Shown here: piece by piece, positions 36,440 through 45,182 of the stretch | Layout of the letters: the number at the start of each line of letters is the position of its first letter | Numbering within the stretch: position 1 is the first letter of the stretch | DNA from: Pedomonas mirosovicensis | GTDB taxonomy: Bacteria; Pseudomonadota; Alphaproteobacteria; Sphingomonadales; Sphingomonadaceae | NCBI RefSeq assembly: GCF_022569295.1 | Contig: NZ_JAKFIA010000001.1 | Span: 1,193,001-1,257,000 of the forward strand | Direction: 5' to 3' | Length of the DNA stretch: 64,000 nucleotides | Program-made: the position numbers and the translations under genes | The notes under the pieces: model-generated | The model's database searches: none | What the model was told of the DNA's origin: nothing | The model's input: only the letters and a program-made list of their open reading frames with translations

Positions 36440-38496
36440 ATGAGCATGGAAACCGAAGCCGACCGCATTCGCGTGTTTTCCCGCCGCGCGCTCATTCTGG
36501 GCGGCGCGCAGGCCGTCGTGTTTGCGACGCTGGCCGCGCGCATGGGCTACCTCTCGGTGTTCGAGAACAACCGCTATCGCCTGCTGGCGGAGGATAACCG
36601 GGTCTCCATCCGCCCGATCCTGCCGCGCCGGGGCCTGATCCTCGATCGCAACGGTTACCCGCTGGCGCTGAACCGCCAGGACTACCGCCTTGCCCTCGTG
36701 CCGGAAGAGGTGGAGGACCTGGAGGCGACGCTGGATGCCATCAGCCGCATCATTCCCATCGATGAGGAGGAGCGGCAGAAGGTGCGGGACATGGTGAAGC
36801 GCGTGCCCGGCTTCATGCCGGTGGAAGTGGCGCGCGACATCGACTGGCAGGCCTTTACCGCCATCAACGTGAAGATGCCGACGCTTGAAGGCGTGCAGCC
36901 CATCCAGGGCTATACCCGCTACTATCCGGACGGCGAGGCGGTGGCGCACGTGCTCGGCTATGTGGGGTCGCCCAACGACAAGGTGCTGGAGAAGGACCCG
37001 GACCCGATCCTGCGCCTGCCGGGCTTCAAGGTGGGCCGAGGCGGGCTGGAGCAGACCTTCGACAAGCAGTTGCGCGGCCGCGCCGGGGCGGACAAGGTGG
37101 AGGTGAACGCGCGCGGGCGCATCCTGCGCTCGCTGGGCCGGACCGAGGACACGCCGGGCGACTCCATCACCCTGACGCTGGATCGGGAGCTGCAGGTCTA
37201 CGCAGCCTGGCGGCTGCAGGGCGAGGCGGCCTCGGCCGTGGTGATGGACTGCCATACGGGCGAGATCCTCGCCCTGTGCTCGACGCCGGCGTTCGATCCC
37301 AACGACTTCTCGGGCGGCATCCGCACCAAGGTCTGGAAGGCGCTGCTGGCGGATGAGCACCACCCGCTGCTCAACAAGCCGCTCCAGGGCCTCTATCCGC
37401 CCGGGTCCACCTTCAAGGGCGTGGTGGCGCTGGCGGCGCTGGAGGCGGGAATCGCGCCCGAGGACGGGCTGGTGTGCACCGGCCGCTACATGCTGGGCAA
37501 TCATGCCTTCCACTGCTGGAAGCGGGGCGGCCACGGCTTCGTCAACATGAAGCGCGGCATCTTCCAAAGCTGCGATACCTATTTTTACGAAATGAGCCGC
37601 CGCATCGGCATCGATGCCATTGCCCGTATGGCGCGGCGCTTCGGCCTGGGCCAGGAGCACGAGCTGCCGCTGCCCTCGCAGCGCTCGGGGCTGGTGCCGG
37701 ATCAGGAATGGAAGCGCAAGCGCTACGGCAAGTCCTGGCTGATGGGCGAGACGCTGAACGCTTCCATCGGGCAGGGCTACATGCAGGCAACGCCGCTGCA
37801 GCTGGCGGTGATGGCGGCAAGGCTTGCCAGCGGGCGCGAGGTGTCCCCCGGCTGATCCGGCCGGAAGGCGTGGTCGCCCCGGCGCGGCCGCTGGACATTC
37901 CCGAAGAGCACCTAAGGCTGGTGCGCGAGGCGATGAGCGACGTGGTCAACTCCCCAGAGGGGACGGCGCGTGTTGCCCGTCTCAAGCTGCCGGGCGTAAC
38001 CATGGCGGGCAAGACCGGCACGGCGCAGGTGCGTCGTATTACGGCGGCGGAGCGGCGCACGGGCGTCATCAGCAACGATGCGCTGCCGTGGAAATACCGC
38101 GACCATGCGCTGTTCGTCGCCTTCGCGCCGGTGGAGGCCCCGCGCTACGCCTGCGCGGTGGTGGTGGACCACGGCGGCTCCGGCTCGGGGGCGGCCTCGC
38201 CGGTGGCGCGGGATATCATGACCTTCCTGCTGGCCCGCGAAGGGAAACCTGCGCCGGAGGCGTCTTCCACACCCGCGCCTGAGCCCGTGACGGAGGGAAG
38301 GCCACCCGCGCCGCAAACGGCCGGGCTGGAGCCGCCTCAAAGCGACGCGACAGGCGTGGTGGCCGAGGCTTCGCCTTCGATCGAGGCTGCGCCCATGGCA
38401 TCCCCCGCAGATACGGGCAGCGCAGTTGCGCCTCTTGACGGCGCGCCGGCGGGGACTGCGGCGTCCGACAGCCCGCCCACATCCTACGGAGGCTAA
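36440..38496 (+). pseudogene. mrdA: Penicillin-binding protein 2 (elongasome transpeptidase), frameshifted
   Basis: A peptidoglycan transpeptidase of the cell-elongation complex, anchored by a helix at residues 15-35. The dimerisation domain contains PRRGLILDRNGYPLALNRQD. The transpeptidase has serine motif YPPGSTFKG, second motif SCD in FQSCDTYFYEM, and third motif MAGKTGTAQV. The first frame ends at a premature TGA at 37853-37855, after SGREVSPG. The rest is in the next frame from RLIRPEGVVAPA, and reaches the KTG motif and a normal stop. Span is one base short of a multiple of three. Restoring a G after 37843 gives REVVPRLI. The gene is normally essential, so an assembly indel is the likely cause. 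Confidence 0.9.
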
Positions 38497-38499
38497 GCG

Positions 38500-39633
38500 G
38501 TGGTGGAAAACCTGACCATTCCGGAGAAGCTGCGCCGCCTCAACTGGTGGATCGTGACGGTGATCGTCATACTCACCAGCTTCGGCCTTGCCGTGCTCTA
38601 TTCCGCCGCCGGCGATGGGGGCAGCTTCGACCCCTATGCCATGCGGCAGGGGATGCGCTTTGCCGTGTTCCTGGTGATGATGCTGGGGCTGGCGACCGTG
38701 GACCTCAAATGGTGGCTGAAGCTGGCCTATCCGGCCTATGGCACGGTGCTGTTCCTCCTCGTGATGGTGGAGTTGCTGGGCAAGGTGGCAGGCGGCAGCC
38801 AGCGCTGGGTGGATCTAGGCATCGTGCGCCTGCAGCCCTCCGAATTTATGAAGCTGACCATCGTGTTGGCGCTCGCGCGCTACTACCACAACCTGCCGCG
38901 GGTCTATGTCACCAGCTTCTACCATATGGTGCCGCCGCTGCTGATGATCGCGGCGCCCGCCTGCCTGGTGCTGCTGCAGCCGGACCTGGGCACGGCGACG
39001 CTGATTACCTGCGGCGGCATTGGCCTCATGTTCCTTGCGGGCGTGAGGGCCTGGCTGTTCTGGGGCGGCAGCGCGGCTTTTGCCGCCATGCTCCCCATCG
39101 CCTGGAGCATGATGCACACCTACCAACAGAAGCGGGTGCTGATCTTCCTCAACCCGGAGATGGACCCGCTAGGCTCGGGCTATCACATTACCCAGTCCAA
39201 AATCGCCATTGGTTCGGGCGGCATCTTCGGCAAGGGTTTTTTGCAGGGCACGCAAAGCCACCTGAACTTCCTGCCCGAAATGCACACTGATTTCGTCTTC
39301 GCCATGATGGCGGAGGAATGGGGGCTGATGGGCGGACTGTTTCTGCTCACCTGCTTTGCCATCATCCTGAGCTGGGGCCTGTGGATTTCCCTCACGTCCC
39401 GCTCGCATTTCGGGCGGCTGTTGACCATGGGCCTGACGCTGACCATCTTCCTCTATGTCGCCATCAACCTGATGATGGTGATGGGCCTTGCTCCGGTGGT
39501 GGGCGTGCCGCTGCCGCTCATATCCTACGGCGGGTCGGCCATGCTGACGGTGATGATCGCGTTCGGGATGCTGCTGTCCTGCTCGCTCAACCGCGACAAG
39601 GCCATGCTGACGGAAGGTCCTAACCCGCGCTAG
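38500..39633 (+). CDS. rodA: Rod shape-determining glycosyltransferase RodA
   Basis: A 377-residue SEDS-family peptidoglycan polymerase with about ten transmembrane helices, which partners with PBP2. Family signatures: RWVDLGIVRLQPSEFMKLT, HTDFVFAMMAEEWGLMGGL and the terminal GVPLPLISYGGSAM. GTG at 38500 chosen because ggagg lies 7 bases before it; the gap after mrdA is 3 bases, so the two are translated together. Confidence 0.95.
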   Translation: MVENLTIPEKLRRLNWWIVTVIVILTSFGLAVLYSAAGDGGSFDPYAMRQGMRFAVFLVMMLGLATVDLKWWLKLAYPAYGTVLFLLVMVELLGKVAGGSQRWVDLGIVRLQPSEFMKLTIVLALARYYHNLPRVYVTSFYHMVPPLLMIAAPACLVLLQPDLGTATLITCGGIGLMFLAGVRAWLFWGGSAAFAAMLPIAWSMMHTYQQKRVLIFLNPEMDPLGSGYHITQSKIAIGSGGIFGKGFLQGTQSHLNFLPEMHTDFVFAMMAEEWGLMGGLFLLTCFAIILSWGLWISLTSRSHFGRLLTMGLTLTIFLYVAINLMMVMGLAPVVGVPLPLISYGGSAMLTVMIAFGMLLSCSLNRDKAMLTEGPNPR

Positions 39634-39677
39634 GGTTGGGGAAGGGCCGTTTGGAACCAAATTAAATCTGGCGTTTT

Positions 39678-39700
39678 TTCAAGCGGTTGAATGTTTTTTC
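39678..39700 (+). terminator. Weak hairpin with T run after rodA
   Basis: A 5-bp stem ttcaa / ttgaa around gcgg (39678-39682 and 39687-39691), followed by tgttttttcc. It lies 45 bases past the rodA stop. A weak but plausible intrinsic terminator for the cell-shape operon, in front of the tRNA gene. Confidence 0.45.
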
Positions 39701-39771
39701 CAAAAAAAGAGCGAGAAAGGTCTGGACAGAAGTCCGAAAACGTTTTAAACGCCGCGACCTCGACAGCGAGT

Positions 39772-39847
<76 letters not shown>

Positions 39848-40014
39848 CTCTTCTCAAAGACTTAGCGCTGCCGCCTCCCGATCATTCCGACAGAGCATTC
39901 CAAGTTCATTCCGATAAATGTTTCGTGTTTATTTCTCGCGGGTCGTCCTGACCGTACGCGGGGATGTGCTGCTGTCGGGGTCTTCCTGATCATCGTTTAT
40001 TTCCTGCGCGTCGA

Positions 40015-40260
40015 TCAGATTGCGCCGTAAATCGCCGTTGCCTTGGCCTTCCGCATCGTCGTCTTGTTGTAGATGAGGCTGATGGATAGCTGGGTGTAGC
40101 CGCTGAAGAGACACACGTCGGCGATGCCGGTGTTGCCCAGTTTGGTAAGGCCATCATGTCGGAAGGTCGTGAGCCGAAGCTGTTCGGCCAAGGGCGCGAA
40201 GGTCCGCGCGATTTCATATAGGGCCGGATCGACCGTGAAGACGGCGATCACGGCGACCAT
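40015..40260 (-). pseudogene. Tyrosine recombinase (integrase) C-terminal remnant
   Basis: An 81-residue open frame from a start codon at 40260. Its middle (LTTFRHDGLTKLGNTGIADV) and end (FSGYTQLSISLIYNKTTMRK) match the C-terminal catalytic layout of tyrosine recombinases: arginine in RH, a GY in place of GH, and a Tyr-Asn at the nucleophile position. The N-terminal domain is missing, and upstream sequence in this frame is unrelated. Its position near a tRNA gene suits an integrase. Probably inactive. Confidence 0.6.
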
Positions 40261-40328
40261 GGGGCTGATTTTCGTTGATGCGTTTACGGCGGAGGGGCGG
40301 CTTCCCGGAAGCCGCCTCTTTGCTCCGC

Positions 40329-40811
40329 TCAGAAGATGTTGGCTCGCGCATCCGCGCGGGTAATCGCGCCATGGACCTCGAAGGCGTTGCGCTCGACCCA
40401 GTTGTGACGCAGCCGGCCATCCGGCCCCACTTCCCACACCGCGGTTCCCGTCATCTCGATGGGAGCGCCATTCGGTTGCGTGCCCATCAGCCCATTGTTG
40501 CGTCCGGTGACGCGCCAGCGCGACGCGACACGGCTGCCATCATGATTCTGAAACGTCTCGATGATGTGAAACTGGAAGTCATGAACCTTGGCCAGAAAGT
40601 CCCTGACCCAGGCCTTGAATGGCTCCCGGCCGGCAATATCCCGGCCGCCTGATGTGATTACGAAATCCTCATGGACCAGGCGATCGATCGCATCCGGGTT
40701 TTGCGGCTGCTGCCACACCTCACGCCAGAAATTCTCGACGATGGCCACGCTGTCCGGCCGCTCCATGGCGACATGCTCCGGATTGTCGGCTTCTTCTGGA
40801 ACCTCGTTCAT
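40329..40811 (-). CDS. SnoaL-like NTF2-fold protein
   Basis: A 160-residue NTF2-like protein (VENFWREVWQQPQNPDAIDR; VHDFQFHIIETFQNHDGSRV; GTAVWEVGPDGRLRHNWVER), the shape of SnoaL-like isomerases and epoxide-hydrolase relatives. It is the third gene of a TetR-SDR-SnoaL operon; its ATG at 40811 overlaps the SDR stop by 4 bases. A role in processing the substrate of the SDR is plausible but unproven. Confidence 0.85.
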   Translation of the reverse strand: MNEVPEEADNPEHVAMERPDSVAIVENFWREVWQQPQNPDAIDRLVHEDFVITSGGRDIAGREPFKAWVRDFLAKVHDFQFHIIETFQNHDGSRVASRWRVTGRNNGLMGTQPNGAPIEMTGTAVWEVGPDGRLRHNWVERNAFEVHGAITRADARANIF

Positions 40812-41530
40812 GCGGTGAAACTCCTGCCGACCGATCCGCCGCCGTCGACGAACAGGGTCTGCCCGGTGATGTAACTGGCATCCTCGGAGAGCAGGAAGGC
40901 GATGGCCGCGGCGATCTCCTCCGGCTTGCCGAGCCGTCGCATCGGGATCATGGACAGGAAACGGCCTTCGGCCTCGCTCCCAACCGGCGTGTTGCGGCGG
41001 AACATCTCCGTCTCGACGGGGCCGGGCGCCACCGCATTGACGGTGATGCCCGTCTCGGCCAACTCCATCGCCCAGGTACGCGTGAGGCTGTTGATCGCCG
41101 CCTTGGCCGCCGCATAGCCGCTGCGTAGAGGAATTCCGGTGGTCACCAGGCTGGTGACGTTTACGATCCTGCCCCAACCCTTGGCCTTCATCGCAGGGAG
41201 GATCGCCTGCACCGTCTGGATCGTCGGATGGATATTGACGCGCAGCATCTCGTCCACATCATCAAGGTCGATTTCGCCAACCGGATGCAACCGGGCCAGC
41301 CCGACATTATTGACGACGCCATCGAAAGAATGGCGTTGCGCGAGATCGGCGAAGGCCTGGCCGGACGCCTTGCTGTCGTTGAGGTCGATCGATACCAGCG
41401 TGCCGGGGAACTCGGGATCCTGCCCGCGAGCGATGCCGACGACCTGGTGGCCTGCCGCAGCAAGCCGGTTCGAGAGGGCGCGGCCGATGCCCTTGCTCGC
41501 GCCTGTAATGAGAAATTTCCGTCCGCTCAT
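40808..41530 (-). CDS. SDR family oxidoreductase
   Basis: A 240-residue classical short-chain dehydrogenase: ITGASKGIGRALSNRLA (cofactor), NNVGLARLHP (NNxG), serine in VTSLVTTG, and YAAAKAAI (catalytic Tyr and Lys). Overlaps of 4 bases on both sides tie it to the TetR gene upstream and the SnoaL-like gene downstream. Substrate unknown. Confidence 0.9.
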   Translation of the reverse strand: MSGRKFLITGASKGIGRALSNRLAAAGHQVVGIARGQDPEFPGTLVSIDLNDSKASGQAFADLAQRHSFDGVVNNVGLARLHPVGEIDLDDVDEMLRVNIHPTIQTVQAILPAMKAKGWGRIVNVTSLVTTGIPLRSGYAAAKAAINSLTRTWAMELAETGITVNAVAPGPVETEMFRRNTPVGSEAEGRFLSMIPMRRLGKPEEIAAAIAFLLSEDASYITGQTLFVDGGGSVGRSFTA

Positions 41531-42144
41531 GATAGACTCCTGATTGCCTGGGGGGTGAGGGGTGGCAGGCGCAGCAGCGCGAGCGTCTGCCCGACCGCGC
41601 CCGTCAGCAGCGGCCTTTCCGGGCGAACCCGCGCCAGAACGCGCACGCCCAGCAGCACCACTAACAGTTGGCGCGCGGCATCCTCGGCCGAATGGTCTGG
41701 CGAAATGTCACCGCATTCCTGCCCCGCGGCGAAGCGGCTGCGGAAGAAGCTCTCGATGAGTTTCAATTCATGCGCGATGATGCCGCGGAATTCCGCGTCC
41801 TGCGGCGATGCCTCCAGCGCGGAGTTCACCAACATGCAGCCACGCTGCAGGGCGTCCTCCAGGGATCGCTCGATCGTGTCCTCGAAAAAGCCGGTGATTG
41901 CCTGCCCCGGCGAGGCTGTCGCCTCAAGGTGCGCCATCTTCTCGCGCAGACGGCCGAGATAATGGTCGAGGGCGCGCCGGAACAGCCCGCGCTTGTCGCC
42001 GAAGGCGGCGTACATGCTGGAAGGTGTCAATCCCGTCCGGGCGGCGAGGTCACGGGTGGATGTTGCCTCGTAACCCTTGGTCCAGAAGATGTCGCTCGCG
42101 GCATCGAGCACAGCCTGTTCGTCGAATTCGCGCGGTCTTGCCAT
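41527..42144 (-). CDS. TetR/AcrR family transcriptional regulator
   Basis: A 205-residue repressor. The helix-turn-helix is in residues 8-55 (AVLDAASDIFWTKGYEATST; AARTGLTPSSMYAAFGDKRG). The C-terminal ligand domain includes QRGCMLVNSALEASPQD, the TetR_C_11 or YcdC-like pattern. It heads the TetR-SDR-SnoaL operon. Two operator-like repeats lie just upstream, so it probably represses its own operon until a small molecule binds. Confidence 0.92.
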   Translation of the reverse strand: MARPREFDEQAVLDAASDIFWTKGYEATSTRDLAARTGLTPSSMYAAFGDKRGLFRRALDHYLGRLREKMAHLEATASPGQAITGFFEDTIERSLEDALQRGCMLVNSALEASPQDAEFRGIIAHELKLIESFFRSRFAAGQECGDISPDHSAEDAARQLLVVLLGVRVLARVRPERPLLTGAVGQTLALLRLPPLTPQAIRSLS

Positions 42145-42165
42145 GAGTCATCCCGAGCATCGTTG

Positions 42166-42220
42166 TTATGGAGCGGTTGTTCCATAAAGTGCGCTGAAAA
42201 TGGATCAATCGCTCCATAAT
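42166..42220 (-). promoter_or_regulatory. Paired operator-like repeats in front of the TetR gene
   Basis: Box 1 at 42166-42187 is the palindrome-like ttatggagcggttgttccat (plus aa). Box 2 at 42197-42220 on the opposite strand reads attatggagcgattgatcca. The two share tatggagcg-ttg-tccat with few differences, in inverted orientation 10 bases apart. Position 21 bases upstream of the TetR ATG fits autoregulation. Confidence 0.75.
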
Positions 42221-42647
42221 GTCAAGCGCCATCGCGGATGGATGTTTCCATGGGCGGCGTGGTGGTCGGCTGGCGAGCGAAATTTTATTTTAGCTGGGCA
42301 GGAAAACGGTACGAATATGGAACATAAAAGTTTGAAAAATGCGTTGATTTGAGGGGATGAATCACGCTCTGTTAGTCCTGCGTTCATCTTCGATGCAGGA
42401 TGATAAGCTTGCTTACGATGATACGAGTACGAAATAGTAGCGTTACGATTAGAATGACTGTTCGTCCTACCGCGTAATTACCATTTCATCTCTGTAAATT
42501 GCGTCCCGGCCTGCGCGAGTCTGTTCCTGCTCGGTTGTAATCGCGCAGCGTCTTTCAGCCGGGCATGTATCGACGTGCCTGTTCCAGTCATTTGTAGTCA
42601 TGTCCGGGGATGCAGCGGTCCCGGTTTCCGCCTGGGAGGGAAGAAAC
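42221..42647. other. AT-rich non-coding stretch between TetR and hypothetical gene
   Basis: About 430 bases of lower GC with no gene-like frame and no recognisable repeat. It must hold the promoter of the hypothetical gene at 42648 and the far side of the TetR promoter. No terminator, tRNA or attachment-site copy of the tRNA-Lys 3' end was found in it. Confidence 0.5.
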
Positions 42648-43235
42648 ATGGGATTGGACTGTAAAAACCCGAAGGGGAAAGGGGAGGCGATGGCACCCGC
42701 TGACATCGAATGGGTCTTTGGAGTTGTCCGGGCGGGGCGCGACTACCAGGGCATGGAGCATGCCAAATCTGGTGGGTGCGGCTACGAATTTACCGCCACC
42801 ATTATTGTTCGAGGGCGCACGGCCGAGATCGTTGGCGGCGCCGGGCGGCTAACGCCCGCGCTGGCCAAGGAAATCGAGATCGTGCTTCACTCCCATGGCA
42901 TCACCACGGCCATCTGGGAGCGTTATAACGGCGATCCCAAGCGGCTGGTAAGGGCAACGCGCGGCCGCTCCGGCAAGGAGAATGGCAAGGCCGATCCCGG
43001 CCCCGACAGCCGGACTGCGGACAGCCCAGTGCCGGATCATCCCAGCCCTGGTGGGCAAAATCCATGCGCCCAAAACCTGCCAGGCCACCATGGTCTCGCA
43101 ACGCTGATGAACGGCAACGCGACGCTGATGAACGGCTTTCGCCAGGAGATGGAGACCGCGTTCGTCAAGCCGCCCGGAGGCGGACGCGCCCGTGACCTGG
43201 AGCGGAAGATGCATCAGAAGGTTGGAAATGGATGA
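42648..43235 (+). CDS. Hypothetical protein
   Basis: A 195-residue protein. The N-terminal half looks ordered (WVFGVVRAGRDYQGMEHAKS; EFTATIIVRGRTAEIVGGAG; LAKEIEIVLHSHGITTAIWE). The C-terminal half is Pro/Gly/Asn-rich, with a repeated ATLMNG pair (LATLMNGNATLMNGFRQEM). No transmembrane segment or known motif. ATG at 42648 chosen because gggaggg lies 9 bases upstream; a GTG-type start further up lacks one. No family recognised. Confidence 0.6.
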   Translation: MGLDCKNPKGKGEAMAPADIEWVFGVVRAGRDYQGMEHAKSGGCGYEFTATIIVRGRTAEIVGGAGRLTPALAKEIEIVLHSHGITTAIWERYNGDPKRLVRATRGRSGKENGKADPGPDSRTADSPVPDHPSPGGQNPCAQNLPGHHGLATLMNGNATLMNGFRQEMETAFVKPPGGGRARDLERKMHQKVGNG

Positions 43236-43350
43236 AGCCGGGCCGATAGGTTCCGGCTTTTCCTATCCGGTGTCCGGTCCGGTGTTCCGGCAGGCGGCAA
43301 AGCCCGCCTTGCCGGCCGGAGCGCGGGTTCGCGCGGCGCTCGGGGCAGCG

Positions 43351-43701
43351 TCAGGACGGGCCGTATGAGGACTTGTTCTCCTCCTCGGAGTCGGTGTCCT
43401 CATCCTCGTCGTCCTCCTCCTCGTCTTCGTCGTAGTCCTCGTCCTCCTCCTCCTCGTCTTCTTCCTCTTCCTCGTCTTCGTCGTCCTCATCCTCTTCATC
43501 GAGGGTGAAGCCCACCTTCAGCACAACCTGATAGTGGCTGACTTCGCCGTCCTCGATATGGCCGCGGATTTGCTGGACCTCGAACCAGCGCAAATGGCGC
43601 AGCGACGAGCCGGCCCGGGCGACTGCCGTTAGAATGGCATCGTCAATGCTCGTCTCGGACGAGCCTGCCAGCTCAACGATCTTGTAGACATGATCCTGCA
43701 T
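43351..43701 (-). CDS. Dodecin with long acidic C-terminal tail
   Basis: A 116-residue protein. Residues 1-70 are a complete dodecin: [60 protein letters not shown], with the flavin-stacking tryptophan. Dodecins are dodecameric shells that store flavin or CoA. The last 45 residues are almost wholly Asp and Glu, ending NKSSYGPS. Typical dodecins stop near residue 70. ATG at 43701 chosen for the ggagtgagg site before it. Confidence 0.92.
   Translation of the reverse strand: MQDHVYKIVELAGSSETSIDDAILTAVARAGSSLRHLRWFEVQQIRGHIEDGEVSHYQVVLKVGFTLDEEDEDDEDEEEEEDEEEEDEDYDEDEEEDDEDEDTDSEEENKSSYGPS
43378..43504 (+). repeat. Low-complexity GAA/GAC-type triplet tract
   Basis: On the plus strand the DNA is a run of tcc, tcg, tct and tca triplets (for example cctcgtcttcgtcgtagtcc), encoding the Asp/Glu tail of dodecin on the minus strand. 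Such tracts are prone to slippage in replication and in sequencing. Confidence 0.85.
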
Positions 43702-43929
43702 GGGCCTCACTCCTGCCATCGCCCCTGCTTGGCGGTTTAAGGACAACGCCACCTGCAAATGACAGTTCCCCGGCCCGGCGGGCGGCTGGGCGCACCGTCG
43801 CGTCGCCTCCGCAGCGCAGACGAGTGGCCATAGGGCAAGGCAGGTGATATGTCGCTTGCCAACGAAAGGCGGGGGCTGGAGCCATACCGGCCCCTCGGGG
43901 GTTCCGTAGCTTCGCGCAGCAGGAAGAGC

Positions 43930-45138
43930 ATGGGAAGTCGCATGTTTACGCGTATTGATCGGTACATGGGCCGGCTGATGATCGTGCCGATGGTCGCAAC
44001 GCTCACCATTGCCGCCATGCTCCTACTGCTGGAGCGCATGCTCAACCTGTTTAACTTCGTTATCAATGAGGGCGGGCCGGTTTCGGTGGTGTGGCGGATG
44101 CTCGCCAACCTGATGCCGGAGCAGTTCGGCTTCGCCCTGCCGATCAGCCTGCTCCTCGGCGTGATGATGGCGGTGCGGACACTGGCGCTGAACAGCGAAC
44201 TGGATGCCCTGCTGGGCTCGGGCGTCAGCCACGGGCGGCTGCTGCGAGTGCCGCTCGCCATCGCCGGGGTGCTGGCGCTGCTGACCGTCTGGCTGGTGGG
44301 CTACGAGCAACCCTATTCCCGCTATGCCTACGAGCGGCTGCGGTTCGAATTGCAGAGCGGCGCGCTGGGGGCCAGCATCAAGGTGGGCGACTTTGCTCAT
44401 CTGGGCGATAACATCGTGATGCGGGTCGAGGGCTCGGAAGACGGTGGCCAGAAGCTGCGCGGCGTCTTCCTGCGGGCCGAGGAAAAGAATTACGGCACGG
44501 TGGTTGCCTCGGCCGAGCAGGCACGGTTCCTGGCGACGGACAATCCGGATGTGCTGCTGCTGCGTTTGTTCCGGGGCGTGCTGGTGCAGGACAAGACGAG
44601 CCAGACCGCGCCGCGCGCGCTCAGCTTCAACCTGCACGACATCCCCATCAACCTGCCACGCCTGGAATCTTTCCGCGCCAGGGGCAAGCAGCTGGAGTTC
44701 ACTCTCTCGGAGTTGTGGAGCGCCAGCGGAGATCCTGACCGGTCGGCGGAACTTCAGCGCCAGGCGCGCGGCACCTTGCACCGGCGGCTGGTTCAGATGG
44801 CGGTGTTGCTGCCCCTGCCGTTCCTGGGGCTGGCGCTGGCGGTGCCGCCCAAGCGCAGCAGCACGTCGCTAGGTATTTTCGTTGGCATCTTCCTCCTCCT
44901 GCTGCTGAATGAGTTCAACAAGGCAGGGGAGGCGGCCGTGCAACTGGGCGCTGCGCCGCCCTGGCTCGCCATCTGGGTGCCGTTTGCCGGTTTTTGCGTC
45001 CTCTCGGCCGGGGCCTATTGGGTGCTGGTGCGCCGGGTGGGCGGCCATCCGCTCTCGCTGCTGTTCATGGTCACCGACAGGCTGGGCCGGCTTCTCAGCC
45101 AGGTGCAGAAGCGCCTGCCACGCCTGGGGCGGTCCTAG
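43930..45138 (+). CDS. lptF: LPS export permease LptF
   Basis: A 402-residue YjgP/YjgQ-family permease with about six transmembrane helices: an N-terminal bundle ([37 protein letters not shown]), a periplasmic beta-jellyroll (residues about 130-280) and a C-terminal bundle. It is half of the LptFG channel that moves lipopolysaccharide out of the inner membrane. LptG is not adjacent here. ATG at 43930 chosen after aggaagagc; the ATG at 43942 is equally possible. Confidence 0.88.
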   Translation: MGSRMFTRIDRYMGRLMIVPMVATLTIAAMLLLLERMLNLFNFVINEGGPVSVVWRMLANLMPEQFGFALPISLLLGVMMAVRTLALNSELDALLGSGVSHGRLLRVPLAIAGVLALLTVWLVGYEQPYSRYAYERLRFELQSGALGASIKVGDFAHLGDNIVMRVEGSEDGGQKLRGVFLRAEEKNYGTVVASAEQARFLATDNPDVLLLRLFRGVLVQDKTSQTAPRALSFNLHDIPINLPRLESFRARGKQLEFTLSELWSASGDPDRSAELQRQARGTLHRRLVQMAVLLPLPFLGLALAVPPKRSSTSLGIFVGIFLLLLLNEFNKAGEAAVQLGAAPPWLAIWVPFAGFCVLSAGAYWVLVRRVGGHPLSLLFMVTDRLGRLLSQVQKRLPRLGRS

Positions 45139-45182
45139 GGGCAGGGCATCTCCCCCATGAGCGAGAGCCTGGGAGGGCGCCC

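Noticed and set aside
36224-37660. A 478-codon open frame antisense to mreD and mrdA
   Set aside because: Compositional shadow of mrdA, no motif, no ribosome site.
40261-40437. Upstream extension of the recombinase remnant
   Set aside because: The frame stays open but overlaps the SnoaL-like gene and shows no recombinase features, so only 40015-40260 is kept.
42221-42647. Attachment-site copy of the tRNA-Lys 3' end
   Set aside because: No match to ggttcgaatcc or tgcgtccacca was found downstream of the tRNA in this interval.
43378-43504. Possible CRISPR-like or tandem repeat array
   Set aside because: Irregular triplets that encode the acidic tail of dodecin; no spacers or fixed period. No CRISPR array found anywhere in the window.
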